From Rhodoferax sp. (GTDB taxonomy: Bacteria; Pseudomonadota; Gammaproteobacteria; Burkholderiales; Burkholderiaceae_C): a stretch of DNA of 64,000 nt. The notes under the pieces are model-generated. The model saw only the letters and a list, made by a program, of their open reading frames with translations. It ran no database searches and had not been told where the DNA came from. Where the stretch lies: NCBI GenBank assembly GCA_029866205.1, contig JARWZT010000011.1:62001-126000 (forward strand), in the 5' to 3' direction. Positions 51,656 through 59,995 of this stretch are shown in pieces (the stretch's first letter is position 1; every line of letters starts with the position of its first letter). Position numbers and translations under genes: made by a program.

Positions 51656-52979
51656 TGAACAACTCAAAGTGCTCGCTGAATCCCTTGAGTTCGTGTTCGC
51701 CGATAGAAGCAAAGGTCATTTCACTGCCACCGGTCAGGTCCTTCAATGTTCGGGTCATCAAGACTTTTCCCGAACCGGCTTTTTCCATCACCCGCGCTGC
51801 GATATTGACTGCGATGCCAGTCACATCGTCGCCACGGTTTACGACTTCGCCAACATGCAGGCCAGCGCGGATGGGTAGACCAATCGCTTCTAGGGCTTGT
51901 ACCAGCGCTAAGGCGCATTGCAGCGCGCGCACCGGGCCGTCAAAAACAGCCAGTAATCCGTCGCCCGTGTTTTTCACAATGCGTCCACGGAATTGCTTGA
52001 CCAGGGGGGTAGCGATCGCATCATGCTGATCCAAGGCCTTGCGCCAGGCTTGATCACCCATTTGGATCAATTTTTCGGTGGAGCCTACGATGTCCGTAAA
52101 AAGCGCCGTGCTCAGTTTTTTGTCCTCGATGTATTCGCTACGGCCAAGGCGTGAAGCCTTGACAAAGCGAACCATGGTCTCAATCACCTCCACGCTGTCT
52201 TCAAATTGAGGCATGTGCGATGTCGTGGGCAATTCCAAGTAGGTCGCGTTGGGTATATGGTCTGCGAGGTAGCGGCCATTGCCCCTGCGCACCAACTTGT
52301 CGTGCCTGCGTTGAATGACAAGCGTGTCTTGGAGTACGTTGCGCAAAATGGGCCGCACATCGATGAGATCGTTCGCTAGCATGAACTTGCGCACCCCGCT
52401 GGGCGAGCAGGCCATACGCTCCCATTTTGAGAGCACTTGCGAGTGGCTTGGATCGAAGCCGCCTTTGGGTCCGGCCATCGCAACAAAATTTCCCTTGCCC
52501 CAATTGGAAATGAGCGGTTCCAAGACCTTCTCAAGACGAGGACTGTGCGGGTAGTCGTCGCTGCCCCAAAACTTGGCCATCGAGCCAAACAAAATCAGGC
52601 GCTCCACTTTCTTAGGGTAGGTTGCCGCAAAAAGCAGGCAAACAGGCCCGCCTTCGGACAAGCCAAACAAAGTAGCGCTTTGGGAATCAACGGCCTCCAT
52701 CACTGCCCGTAGGTCGTCAATCCGCTCCTCCAGTGTGGTGGCGCCTTCGATACGGTCTGACATGCCTTGCCCCCGTTTGTCAAAAATGATGACGCGAAAG
52801 TGCTGGCCCAATGCCCTCAAGAAGGCACTGGAATCACTGTCTTCCCACACTAATTCCAAATGGGAAATGATGCCAGGCACATACAACAAGTCGCAAGTGC
52901 CATGGCCAAACACCTGGTAAGCAATGCTCAATTCGCCCGATAGAACGTACTGAGTTTCTGGACGATCTATAGCCAACAT
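51633..52979 (-). CDS. alpha/beta-hydrolase fused to class III adenylate/guanylate cyclase
   Basis: N-terminal hydrolase with GLSEGG nucleophile elbow and late TSHMPQ His; C-terminal cyclase STALFTDIVGSTEKLIQMGD...GRIVKNTGDGLLAVFDGP...GLHVGEV...GIAVNIAARVM. Confidence 0.9.
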   Translation of the reverse strand: MLAIDRPETQYVLSGELSIAYQVFGHGTCDLLYVPGIISHLELVWEDSDSSAFLRALGQHFRVIIFDKRGQGMSDRIEGATTLEERIDDLRAVMEAVDSQSATLFGLSEGGPVCLLFAATYPKKVERLILFGSMAKFWGSDDYPHSPRLEKVLEPLISNWGKGNFVAMAGPKGGFDPSHSQVLSKWERMACSPSGVRKFMLANDLIDVRPILRNVLQDTLVIQRRHDKLVRRGNGRYLADHIPNATYLELPTTSHMPQFEDSVEVIETMVRFVKASRLGRSEYIEDKKLSTALFTDIVGSTEKLIQMGDQAWRKALDQHDAIATPLVKQFRGRIVKNTGDGLLAVFDGPVRALQCALALVQALEAIGLPIRAGLHVGEVVNRGDDVTGIAVNIAARVMEKAGSGKVLMTRTLKDLTGGSEMTFASIGEHELKGFSEHFELFSPHTGLG

Positions 52980-53095
52980 CGGTGCTCTCCAAAAAACGGG
53001 TCGAGGGTCGGAACGGGTAACTTACGAAACCACTATACCTGTCTGACTAACTCAAACGTCACTCTGAGAATGATGGGTATGAAAGGCGGGATTGC

Positions 53096-53180
53096 GCACC
53101 ACGCGCCAGTCCAGCTACTCAGCCCAGCCCTGCCTGGAGATCAGGCGCTGCAGGGTGTTTTTGATGCCTGCTTGAGACCT
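53096..53180. repeat. dispersed repeat copy C (full length)
   Basis: CACCACGCGCCAGTCCAGCTACTCAGCCCAGCCCTGCCTGGAGATCAGGCGCTGCAGGGTGTTTTTGATGCCTGCTTGAGACC. Confidence 0.8.
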
Positions 53181-53229
53181 ATGCTAACGAACAGTGTGGA
53201 GATTTAGAAGCGGCCGCCATCGGGCACTC

Positions 53230-53263
53230 AAAAGCGCAGGAACGCCCCATGACGCCCCTGCGC
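53230..53263 (-). terminator. rho-independent terminator on minus strand downstream of SCPU-like remnant
   Basis: Minus strand GCGCAGG...CCTGCGC followed by TTTT. Confidence 0.65.
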
Positions 53264-53278
53264 GTTCGTCCAAGTGAC

Positions 53279-53595
53279 TTACTTGGCTGCAATCTGCAGC
53301 GTCAAACTGTCGGCATAGCTGCCGGCAATGGCTTGGGCGTTGGCTGCAATGGCCACCACCAGGTTGTTTACCGAGTTGAACTTCGCTTGATTGCGCGTGG
53401 CTGTCAGCGCCGAAGTGATGTCGCCGGTGGCATCGCTGTAGGCAACGGAGTACGCCGCCAGCGGTGCCGTTGCGTCATCCGGATTGGTGCGCAACTGACC
53501 GTAGTTTGCCGAAGTGATGGTGACTGCGTAGCCGGTGACTGAGTTGCAGTCCTCGGTTACGGTTCCCACCGTTGCGCCGACTTCACCGCCTTTGA
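53279..53595 (-). pseudogene. 5'-truncated SCPU/CsuA-like beta-sandwich secreted protein (C-terminal remnant)
   Basis: In-frame ...SRLDIKGGEVGATVGTVTEDCNSVTGYAVTITSANYGQLRT...AIAGSYADSLTLQIAAK with no signal peptide or proper start; own terminator retained. Confidence 0.6.
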
Positions 53596-53599
53596 TGTC

Positions 53600-53921
53600 C
53601 AGGCGGCTGGATTTCGGCGAGTTGGTCCAGGGAGCGACCCGCAGCGCTGGCCTCGTGGTTCAGGCCAATTCGACCTACACGATTGCGCTGGAGAGCGCGC
53701 AAAACGGCCAATTGGTGAACGCAAAATTTCCGCTGATGGGACTGGCTTATTCGCTTCGATTGGATGGAAGACCCATGTCCCTGGGGCCGAATGCCAGCGA
53801 TATCCGACTTGCAACGCCTGGGAGAGTTCGCCACGCGATTGAAGCCCGGATCGGTCCGGTGGAACGCGTTCTCGCTGGCGAATACGTTGACAGCCTTTTG
53901 GCCACGATCACTGCGCAGTGA
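53600..53921 (+). pseudogene. 5'-truncated SCPU-like protein (C-terminal remnant), head-to-head with the previous one
   Basis: RRLDFGELVQGATRSAGLVVQANSTYTIALESAQNGQLVNAKFPLMGLAYSLRLDGRPMSL...VLAGEYVDSLLATITAQ; upstream in-frame sequence is the antisense of the minus-strand remnant. Confidence 0.6.
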
Positions 53922-53995
53922 AAAGTCCATGGGCTGCGAGCCTGAAAACCCCGCGACGCTCAAAATGGAGCCATCGTGGTTATGCTCACGTCCCT

Positions 53996-54550
53996 ATGAG
54001 CAATGCATTTGATTCACTGGAGCAGGCGCGCGCGCAATGGCGTTGGCGCGGGCAGGACCGCCCGCCATTTGCCACATTGCCTGGGCCCGGTCAGGTGTCG
54101 GTTTGGGACTTTCCGCGTCCGCCCGAACTGGTGCGGGAGACGCGAGAAATCGTCGTGAGCTGGGGCGGGCGGGAAATTGCCCGCACACGCGGTGCCTGGG
54201 CAGTTCGCGAGACCGCCCATCCGCCCACTTTTTACCTGCCACTGGCCGACGTGTGGTGCGCGGGTTTGCGGGCTGCCGGAGGGGGCTCGTTTTGTGAGTG
54301 GAAGGGTCCTGCACGCTACTGGGATCTGGTGGACGGGGTGCAATGTCTGCCCCAGGTGGGCTGGAGTTATCCCCATCCTCTAGCCGGTGCCGAGGCGCTG
54401 GCCGACGGTGTGGCCTTTTACGCCCGCGACTTGGACTGCACCGTGGGTGGGGTCAAGGTGGTTCCGCAAGCGGGTGCCTTTTATGGTGGTTGGATCACGC
54501 CCGATTTGGCGGGGCCTTTCAAGGGGGAGCCTGGCAGCGGTACCTGGTAA
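53996..54550 (+). CDS. DUF427 domain-containing protein
   Basis: REIVVSWGGREIARTRGAWAVRETAHPPTFYLPLADV...SFCEWKGPARYWDL...VAFYARDLDCTVGG...YGGWITPDLAGPFKGEPGS. Confidence 0.88.
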   Translation: MSNAFDSLEQARAQWRWRGQDRPPFATLPGPGQVSVWDFPRPPELVRETREIVVSWGGREIARTRGAWAVRETAHPPTFYLPLADVWCAGLRAAGGGSFCEWKGPARYWDLVDGVQCLPQVGWSYPHPLAGAEALADGVAFYARDLDCTVGGVKVVPQAGAFYGGWITPDLAGPFKGEPGSGTW

Positions 54551-54574
54551 CAGGGCTGCCAGCCAACTGGACTT

Positions 54575-54853
54575 ATGCACATAAAAAAACGCGCAATTTT
54601 GACCGCAGGCGACGTGGCGGCCCTCATCCAAATGGCATGGGAGGACCGCACCTCATTTGAGACCATCGAGGAACGCCTGGGTGTCGGCGAGTCTGAGGTC
54701 ATTCGGGTGATGCGGTCTGCGCTCAAGCCGAGCTCGTTCAAGCTATGGCGCATGCGTGTCAAGGGCCGATCCACGAAGCACCGAGCGCTCAGGGACCCGC
54801 AGATGAAATTTGACGACCGCGCGATTGCCGACCATCGCCGTGCGAATTGCTAG
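54575..54853 (+). CDS. TIGR03643/DUF2805 family protein
   Basis: LIQMAWEDRTSFETIEERLGVGESEVIRVMRSALKPSSFKLWRMRVKGRSTKHRALR. Confidence 0.85.
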   Translation: MHIKKRAILTAGDVAALIQMAWEDRTSFETIEERLGVGESEVIRVMRSALKPSSFKLWRMRVKGRSTKHRALRDPQMKFDDRAIADHRRANC

Positions 54854-55040
54854 GTGCGTCTTATGTTCACTTGCCTGTCGCGCAAGGTGGACTGTGGGAC
54901 GGACCAAACAAAGGCAATTCGGGTGCCACGGAGTGCGCAAAGCGTCGCTGCTCGCTTCGCGGCAACATAAGATCAGCTCGCGCAGGGTCGATTCAGACCT
55001 CTCCGTATTTTTCATTTCTTTTTTTACCAGGATCCCTCCC

Positions 55041-55661
55041 ATGACCGACGTTTTCAGTGCCATCAACGGCCGCACTTCCGCTAACAACTTTGACGCTACC
55101 CACCTGATGTCCCAAGCTGAGATCACCGAACTGGCGCAGCTCACCAACCAAACCCCCACGTCCTTTAACCAGCAAAACTGGCGCCTGGTGGCCGTGAACA
55201 CGCCCGCGGCCAAAGCGCGACTTAAAGCGGCCGCCTACAACCAGCCGAAAGTGGGCGACGCGGCAGTGACCTTTGTGGTGGTGGGAAAAATCGGTGGCCA
55301 CAAAGACCTGCCCACCTTGATCAAGCCCATGCTTGACGGTGGCTACATTGACCAAGCCGCTTTTGATGGCTGGATTGGCATGGCCAATGGCATGTACGAC
55401 GGCAAAGACCAGTTCCAGCGCGACGAAGCCATTCGTTCCGCTTCCATGGCCGCCATGACGCTGATGTATGCCGCCCATGGCAAAGGCCTAGTGTCGGGCG
55501 CCATGATTGGCTTTGATCCGGCCGCCGTCAGTGCCGAGTGCAAGCTTGCAGCCGATGAAATCCCGGTCATGCTGATTGCTGTGGGCCGCCCCGCACCGGG
55601 TAACTGGCCTCGCAAGGTTCGCCGTGCCGTGGCCGATGTGGTGAGCTTTAGCGCGGACTAA
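55041..55661 (+). CDS. nitroreductase-family flavoprotein
   Basis: MTDVFSAINGRTSANNFDATHLMSQAEITELAQLTNQTPTSFNQQNWRLVAV...AMIGFDPAAVSAECKL...IAVGRPAPGNWPRKVRR. Confidence 0.9.
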   Translation: MTDVFSAINGRTSANNFDATHLMSQAEITELAQLTNQTPTSFNQQNWRLVAVNTPAAKARLKAAAYNQPKVGDAAVTFVVVGKIGGHKDLPTLIKPMLDGGYIDQAAFDGWIGMANGMYDGKDQFQRDEAIRSASMAAMTLMYAAHGKGLVSGAMIGFDPAAVSAECKLAADEIPVMLIAVGRPAPGNWPRKVRRAVADVVSFSAD

Positions 55662-55830
55662 TCCCAGAACCTAGAACCTAGAACCCACAAGTGGCGGCCA
55701 GCCCGGCCGCCGCTTGGCCTTTCGCGGGCAGTGCTTGCGGCGTCCATCGGAGCGGCGAGTCGCAAATGCCACAGCGGACATATTTATTTGCATAAAACAG
55801 GCACGCGGCAGCTTAATGCTTGATAATTGC

Positions 55831-55847
55831 TGCACTGCAACATTTTT
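55831..55847 (+). promoter_or_regulatory. candidate PhaR-type operator upstream of phasin gene
   Basis: TGCACTGCAACATTTTT, 15 nt before the ATG; identical to the phaZ element. Confidence 0.65.
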
Positions 55848-55862
55848 TTATCAAGGATCCTT

Positions 55863-56345
55863 ATGTTCAAGAACTCGCCCTTTGAAGCCATTGCCAAAAC
55901 CATGTCGGAATCGGCACCTCAATTCAATCCTGCAGCGATGCAAGACGCCATCAAGCCTGCCCAGGACAACCTGAAGGCTTGGGCTGATCTGGCCCAAAAG
56001 CAGGCTGCACAAGCCCAATCTGCGATTACGGAGACCATGGAGTCGATCAAAGGCATCAAAGACCCGCAGGCCGCCTTTGAAATCATGAAAGAGTCGGCCG
56101 AAGCCGGCATGGCGATGTTTGCCAAGAACCTCCAGGAGGCAACGGCCCTGAGCTTTGGTCAGTTCAACAGCACGGTGGATGCCGTGGAGAAGGCACATCC
56201 CCAACCCGAAGCCTTTGCTCCCGTAGCCAAGGGTCTGAAAGCTGCCGCATCGACGGCCGAAAACGCGATTGAGTCGGCAATGACCCAGGGCGCCTCAATG
56301 GCCGCTTCCGTGTCGCCTGCCGCCAAGGCAAAAAAAGCCCGCTAA
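55863..56345 (+). CDS. phaP: phasin family protein (PHA granule-associated)
   Basis: MFKNSPFEAIAKTMSE...AAMQDAIKPAQDNLKAWADLAQKQAAQAQSAITETMESIKGIKDPQAAFEIMKESAEAGMAMFAKNLQEATALS; phasin helical pattern. Confidence 0.9.
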   Translation: MFKNSPFEAIAKTMSESAPQFNPAAMQDAIKPAQDNLKAWADLAQKQAAQAQSAITETMESIKGIKDPQAAFEIMKESAEAGMAMFAKNLQEATALSFGQFNSTVDAVEKAHPQPEAFAPVAKGLKAAASTAENAIESAMTQGASMAASVSPAAKAKKAR

Positions 56346-56370
56346 TCACGGCCTGTGGCGCGCCACCGTC

Positions 56371-58041
56371 TTACGGCTGTAAGACGTAAGTGCCCGGCGC
56401 GTCGCAGATCGGCACCAATCCTTGTGTCGGTGCGCCGATCTCTGGTGCCGCCACGGGTTTGCCCGAGCGGGCCTGTAGCCAGGCCGTCCAGTCCGGCCAC
56501 CACGAGCCTTCGTACCGGGGTGCCGCCTGCAACCAGGCGTCGGGATCCAGGTATTTGCCGTCATGTTTTCGGGTCAGTACCTGGTAACTGCGTCCGGTGA
56601 CCCCGGGTGGATTCACGATGCCTACGTTGTGCCCTCCCGAAGTCAGCAAGAACGTGAGTTCCACGTCAGCCAACAGGTGCAGTTTGTGCACCGAACGCCA
56701 AGGCGCCACATGGTCAAGCTGCGTACCGAGGCAGTAGATCGGGCACTTGATGTCCAGCAGGGCGATGGATTTGCCGTTCACGGTGTAACGCCCGCCTGCC
56801 AAATCGTTGTGCAAAAACATCCGCCGCAGATACTCTGAATGCATTTGATAGGGCAGGCGCGTGCCGTCCGCGTTCCAAGCCATCAGATCGCTCACCGCGG
56901 AACGTTCACCCAGCAAATAGTCTTTGAGCATCTTGGACCACACCAGGTCGCTCGAGCCCATGAGCTGAAACGCCCCGGCCATCTGCTTGATGTCCAGATA
57001 GCCCTGGTCCCACATGATGTCTTCAAGATAGGCGACTTGGCTCTCGTCAATGAACAGTTGCAGCTCGCCCGGCTCGGTGAAGTCAGTTTGTGCGGCCAGC
57101 AATGAAATGGTGGCCAAGCGTTTGTCGCCATCCCGGCCCATGGCGGCTCCCGCCATGGTGAGCAAGGTGCCGCCCAGGCAGTAGCCCATGGCGTGATCTT
57201 CTTTTTGGGCACCACTTTGGCAATGGCGTCTATGGATTCCATGACGCCCAGGCGCAAGTAATCCGCCATACCCAACTCGCGGTCGTCTGAACTGGGGTTC
57301 TTCCAGGAAATAGAAAAAACCGTGTGACCCTGATCCACCAGGTACTTGATCAGGGAGTTGTTGGGTGACAGGTCCAGGATGTAGTACTTCATGATCCACG
57401 ATGGCACGATGAGGATGGGCTCAGGAAATACCTCTGCACCCGCCGGTGCGTACTGGATCAGTTCGATCAACGCATTGCGGTAAATGACCTGGCCAGAGGT
57501 GATGGCCACGTCCCGTCCGACCTGGTGGGTGTCTGTTCTTTGCGTCGGAGTACCGCCACCCAGTCGCTGCACATCTTGCACAAAATTTTGAAAACCCCGC
57601 ATCAGACTCATGCCACCAGAGGCGAGCGCGCGTTCTATGACCTCGGGGTTGCTCGCGACAAAATTGGCTGGCGACACCACATCCAGCATTTGACGCACGG
57701 TGAAGCTCACCACCTCTTCGTGGTGGCCCGAAACGCCCCGCACGTGCGTGGTCGCGTCTTGCCACCACTGTTGCGTCATGAGGAATGACTGGCTGATCAA
57801 ATTAAACGGCCATGCCTTCCAGCTGTCGCTGGCAAAGCGCCGGTCCTGAACCACAGGCGTCACGCAGGGAGGGCAGGGCGCTTGCGCCGAGCGTGGCACA
57901 TAGGCCGCCAAGGTCTGAAACCCTTGCCATGCGCAAGGCGGCCGTGGACACGCCACGCCCCAAGGGCGACAGCTGGGCATGGGCCCATCGGTCCAAAGGG
58001 TGGCCAGGCTTGAAGTGCCGACTCTCAGGGACATTCACCAT
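56371..58041 (-). pseudogene. phaC: poly(3-hydroxyalkanoate) synthase PhaC, frameshifted
   Basis: N-terminal ORF ...DRRFASDSWKAWPFNLISQSFLMTQQWW...AIAKVVPKKKI and, in the -1 frame, HAMGYCLGGTLLTMAGAAMGRDGDKRLATISLLAAQTDFTEPGEL...TSGGHNVGIVNPPG; junction near 57195. N-terminus (MVNVPESRHFKPGHPLDRWAHAQLSPLGRGVSTAALRMA) lies in yet another frame, implying a second shift near 57.93 kb. Confidence 0.85.
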
Positions 58042-58236
58042 GTAGCACAAGCTCCGTAAAGGGTGCGTTTATTGTCTCGGGCACTGCGTGTTGAAGGGTG
58101 ATCCACATCACCTGTCGCCCGCCATCGTGACTTCAAGTACATCATGGGATATCTCGCTGATGAATGTCGTGATGCGGGTGCTTCATGGCTGTCAGCAGGG
58201 TCTGTGATACTATAAATAGGACGTTCGACCTTTACT

Positions 58237-58974
58237 ATGCTTCCCTCCATCCGCTCGATCTTCGCCGACAGCCCGGTGCCCCTGTATTCGCAGTTGGCCG
58301 ATTTGTTGCGCCAGCGGATCTTGCGGGGGGCTTGGGCGCCGGGTAGCAAGGTGCCTTCCCTGGAGGCCTTGGTCACCGAATTCAAGGTAGCCCGGGTCAC
58401 CGTGCGCCAGGCGATTGAAATTTTGTCTCGCGAGGGTTTGCTGCTGCCCCAGCGCGGTCGTGGAACTTTTGTGAGCGCGCAAGTTCAGTCGCAACGCTCA
58501 ATGGCACTGGAAACTTCCCTGCAGGGTTTGGCCGATGCCTACCGCAACGACAAGCCGGAGCTTACCCTCATTGAAGAGTCGGGCGTGCAGCCGGTGCTTG
58601 CCAGCGCCGATGGACATGCCGCACCCGCCTACCACTTTATGCGCCGCGTCCATTCGCGTGACGGCGCAGGCTATTGTGTGGCCGCCATCTATATCGATCA
58701 GCGCGCATTTCGTCTGGCGCCCAAGCGATTTCGCCAAGAAACCGTGGTGCCTGTGCTGATGGATTTGCCCAAGGTGCAGATTGCATCGGCCCGCCAAACG
58801 CTTCGCATCTCTACGGCCGATGTGGAGACGGCGCGTTTGCTCCAGGTGCCAGTCCATTCGCCCGTGGCTGAAGTACGGCGCATCTGTCTCTCGCCAGACG
58901 GCAGCGTGCTTTACCTGGGCGAAATTACCTACCGGGGCGATTTCATCGAGTTTTCGATGCAGTTGACCCTTTGA
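58237..58974 (+). CDS. GntR-family regulator (HutC/UTRA type)
   Basis: PLYSQLADLLRQRILRGAWAPGSKVPSLEALVTEFKVARVTVRQAIEILSREGLLLPQRGRGTFVS plus UTRA-type C-terminus. Confidence 0.93.
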   Translation: MLPSIRSIFADSPVPLYSQLADLLRQRILRGAWAPGSKVPSLEALVTEFKVARVTVRQAIEILSREGLLLPQRGRGTFVSAQVQSQRSMALETSLQGLADAYRNDKPELTLIEESGVQPVLASADGHAAPAYHFMRRVHSRDGAGYCVAAIYIDQRAFRLAPKRFRQETVVPVLMDLPKVQIASARQTLRISTADVETARLLQVPVHSPVAEVRRICLSPDGSVLYLGEITYRGDFIEFSMQLTL

Positions 58975-59004
58975 ACTCCTTATTGCTACTTGGAAAAGTG
59001 ACCT

Positions 59005-59982
59005 ATGAATCTGTTGTCTTCCCTGCTTTGTAAGAGTTTTGTCCTGCTGGGTTTGGCCCTGGCCTCGGGGGTGCAAGCCCAAACCTATCCATCCAAGCCG
59101 ATTCGGCTGGTGGTTCCCTGGCCGGCCGGGGGCGTGGTGGATCTGGCGGCACGCCAATGGAGCATTCGTGCCCAGGCGGCTCTGGGGCAGCCCATCGTGG
59201 TGGAGAACAAGCTGGGTGCCGGGGGCAATATCGGCGCAGACCTTGTGGCCAAAGCTCCCGCCGATGGTCATACGCTGTTACTCACCTCGAGCGCGCTCAC
59301 GGTCAGCACGGCCATGGGCGCGAAGATGCAATTTGACGCAGTAAAAGACCTCGAGCGCGTGGCGCTGGTGGGGTACGCACCTTCAGTTTTGGTGGTCAGC
59401 ACGGCCAGCAAGATCCAGACCGTTCAAGAGCTGATCAAGGCCGCCCGCGCCCAACCGGGTTCGCTCAGCTATGCCTCGGCCGGTGTGGGTTCGCCGGCCC
59501 ACATGACGGGCGAGCTTTTCAAGGCCCGCAAAGATCTGTTCATCTTGCACATTCCCTACACGGGTGCGCCTGCGGCCATGACCGATCAGATTGCCGGACG
59601 CATCGATTTCCATTTTTCCAATGCCGCCGTGGCCTTGCCGCAAATCAAGGCTGGCAAGGTGCGCGCGTTGGCAGTGACCAGCGCTCAGCGCATGGCGAGT
59701 CTGCCCCAGGTGCCCACCATGATGGAGGCGGGCGTGGAAAAATTTGAAGCCGACCAATGGCTGGGTCTGCTCGCGCCCAAGGGAACACCGCCTGACGTGG
59801 TGCAAAAGCTGGTGACCGAGGTCAACAGGGTGATCGGCCAGGAAGATTTTTCTGCTGCGCTGGCCAACGCCGGCATGGCTGCCGCCAAGCCTGGCAAGGC
59901 TGATGGTTTTGATGCCTACTTCAAACACGATCTGGCGCAATGGACCGCCGTGGTCAAGTCTGCGGGTATCAAGCCCGAATAA
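59005..59982 (+). CDS. Bug/TctC-family periplasmic solute-binding protein
   Basis: Signal peptide then AQTYPSKPIRLVVPWPAGGVVDLAARQWSIRAQAALGQPIVVENKLGAGGNIGADLVAKAPADGHTLL. Confidence 0.94.
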   Translation: MNLLSSLLCKSFVLLGLALASGVQAQTYPSKPIRLVVPWPAGGVVDLAARQWSIRAQAALGQPIVVENKLGAGGNIGADLVAKAPADGHTLLLTSSALTVSTAMGAKMQFDAVKDLERVALVGYAPSVLVVSTASKIQTVQELIKAARAQPGSLSYASAGVGSPAHMTGELFKARKDLFILHIPYTGAPAAMTDQIAGRIDFHFSNAAVALPQIKAGKVRALAVTSAQRMASLPQVPTMMEAGVEKFEADQWLGLLAPKGTPPDVVQKLVTEVNRVIGQEDFSAALANAGMAAAKPGKADGFDAYFKHDLAQWTAVVKSAGIKPE

Positions 59983-59995
59983 CCGTGGTCCACCC

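Noticed and set aside
48252-53995. tRNA-Val as an integration site for a genomic island covering the accessory stretch
   Set aside because: No integrase gene and no second copy of the tRNA 3' end (GTTCGAAACTTGTACTGCCCACCA) seen downstream; accessory character is supported only by content and repeats.
54531-54562. CTGGCAGC...GCTGCCAG inverted repeat over the DUF427 stop codon
   Set aside because: Plausible terminator hairpin but loop is long and no U-tract follows; not claimed as a feature.
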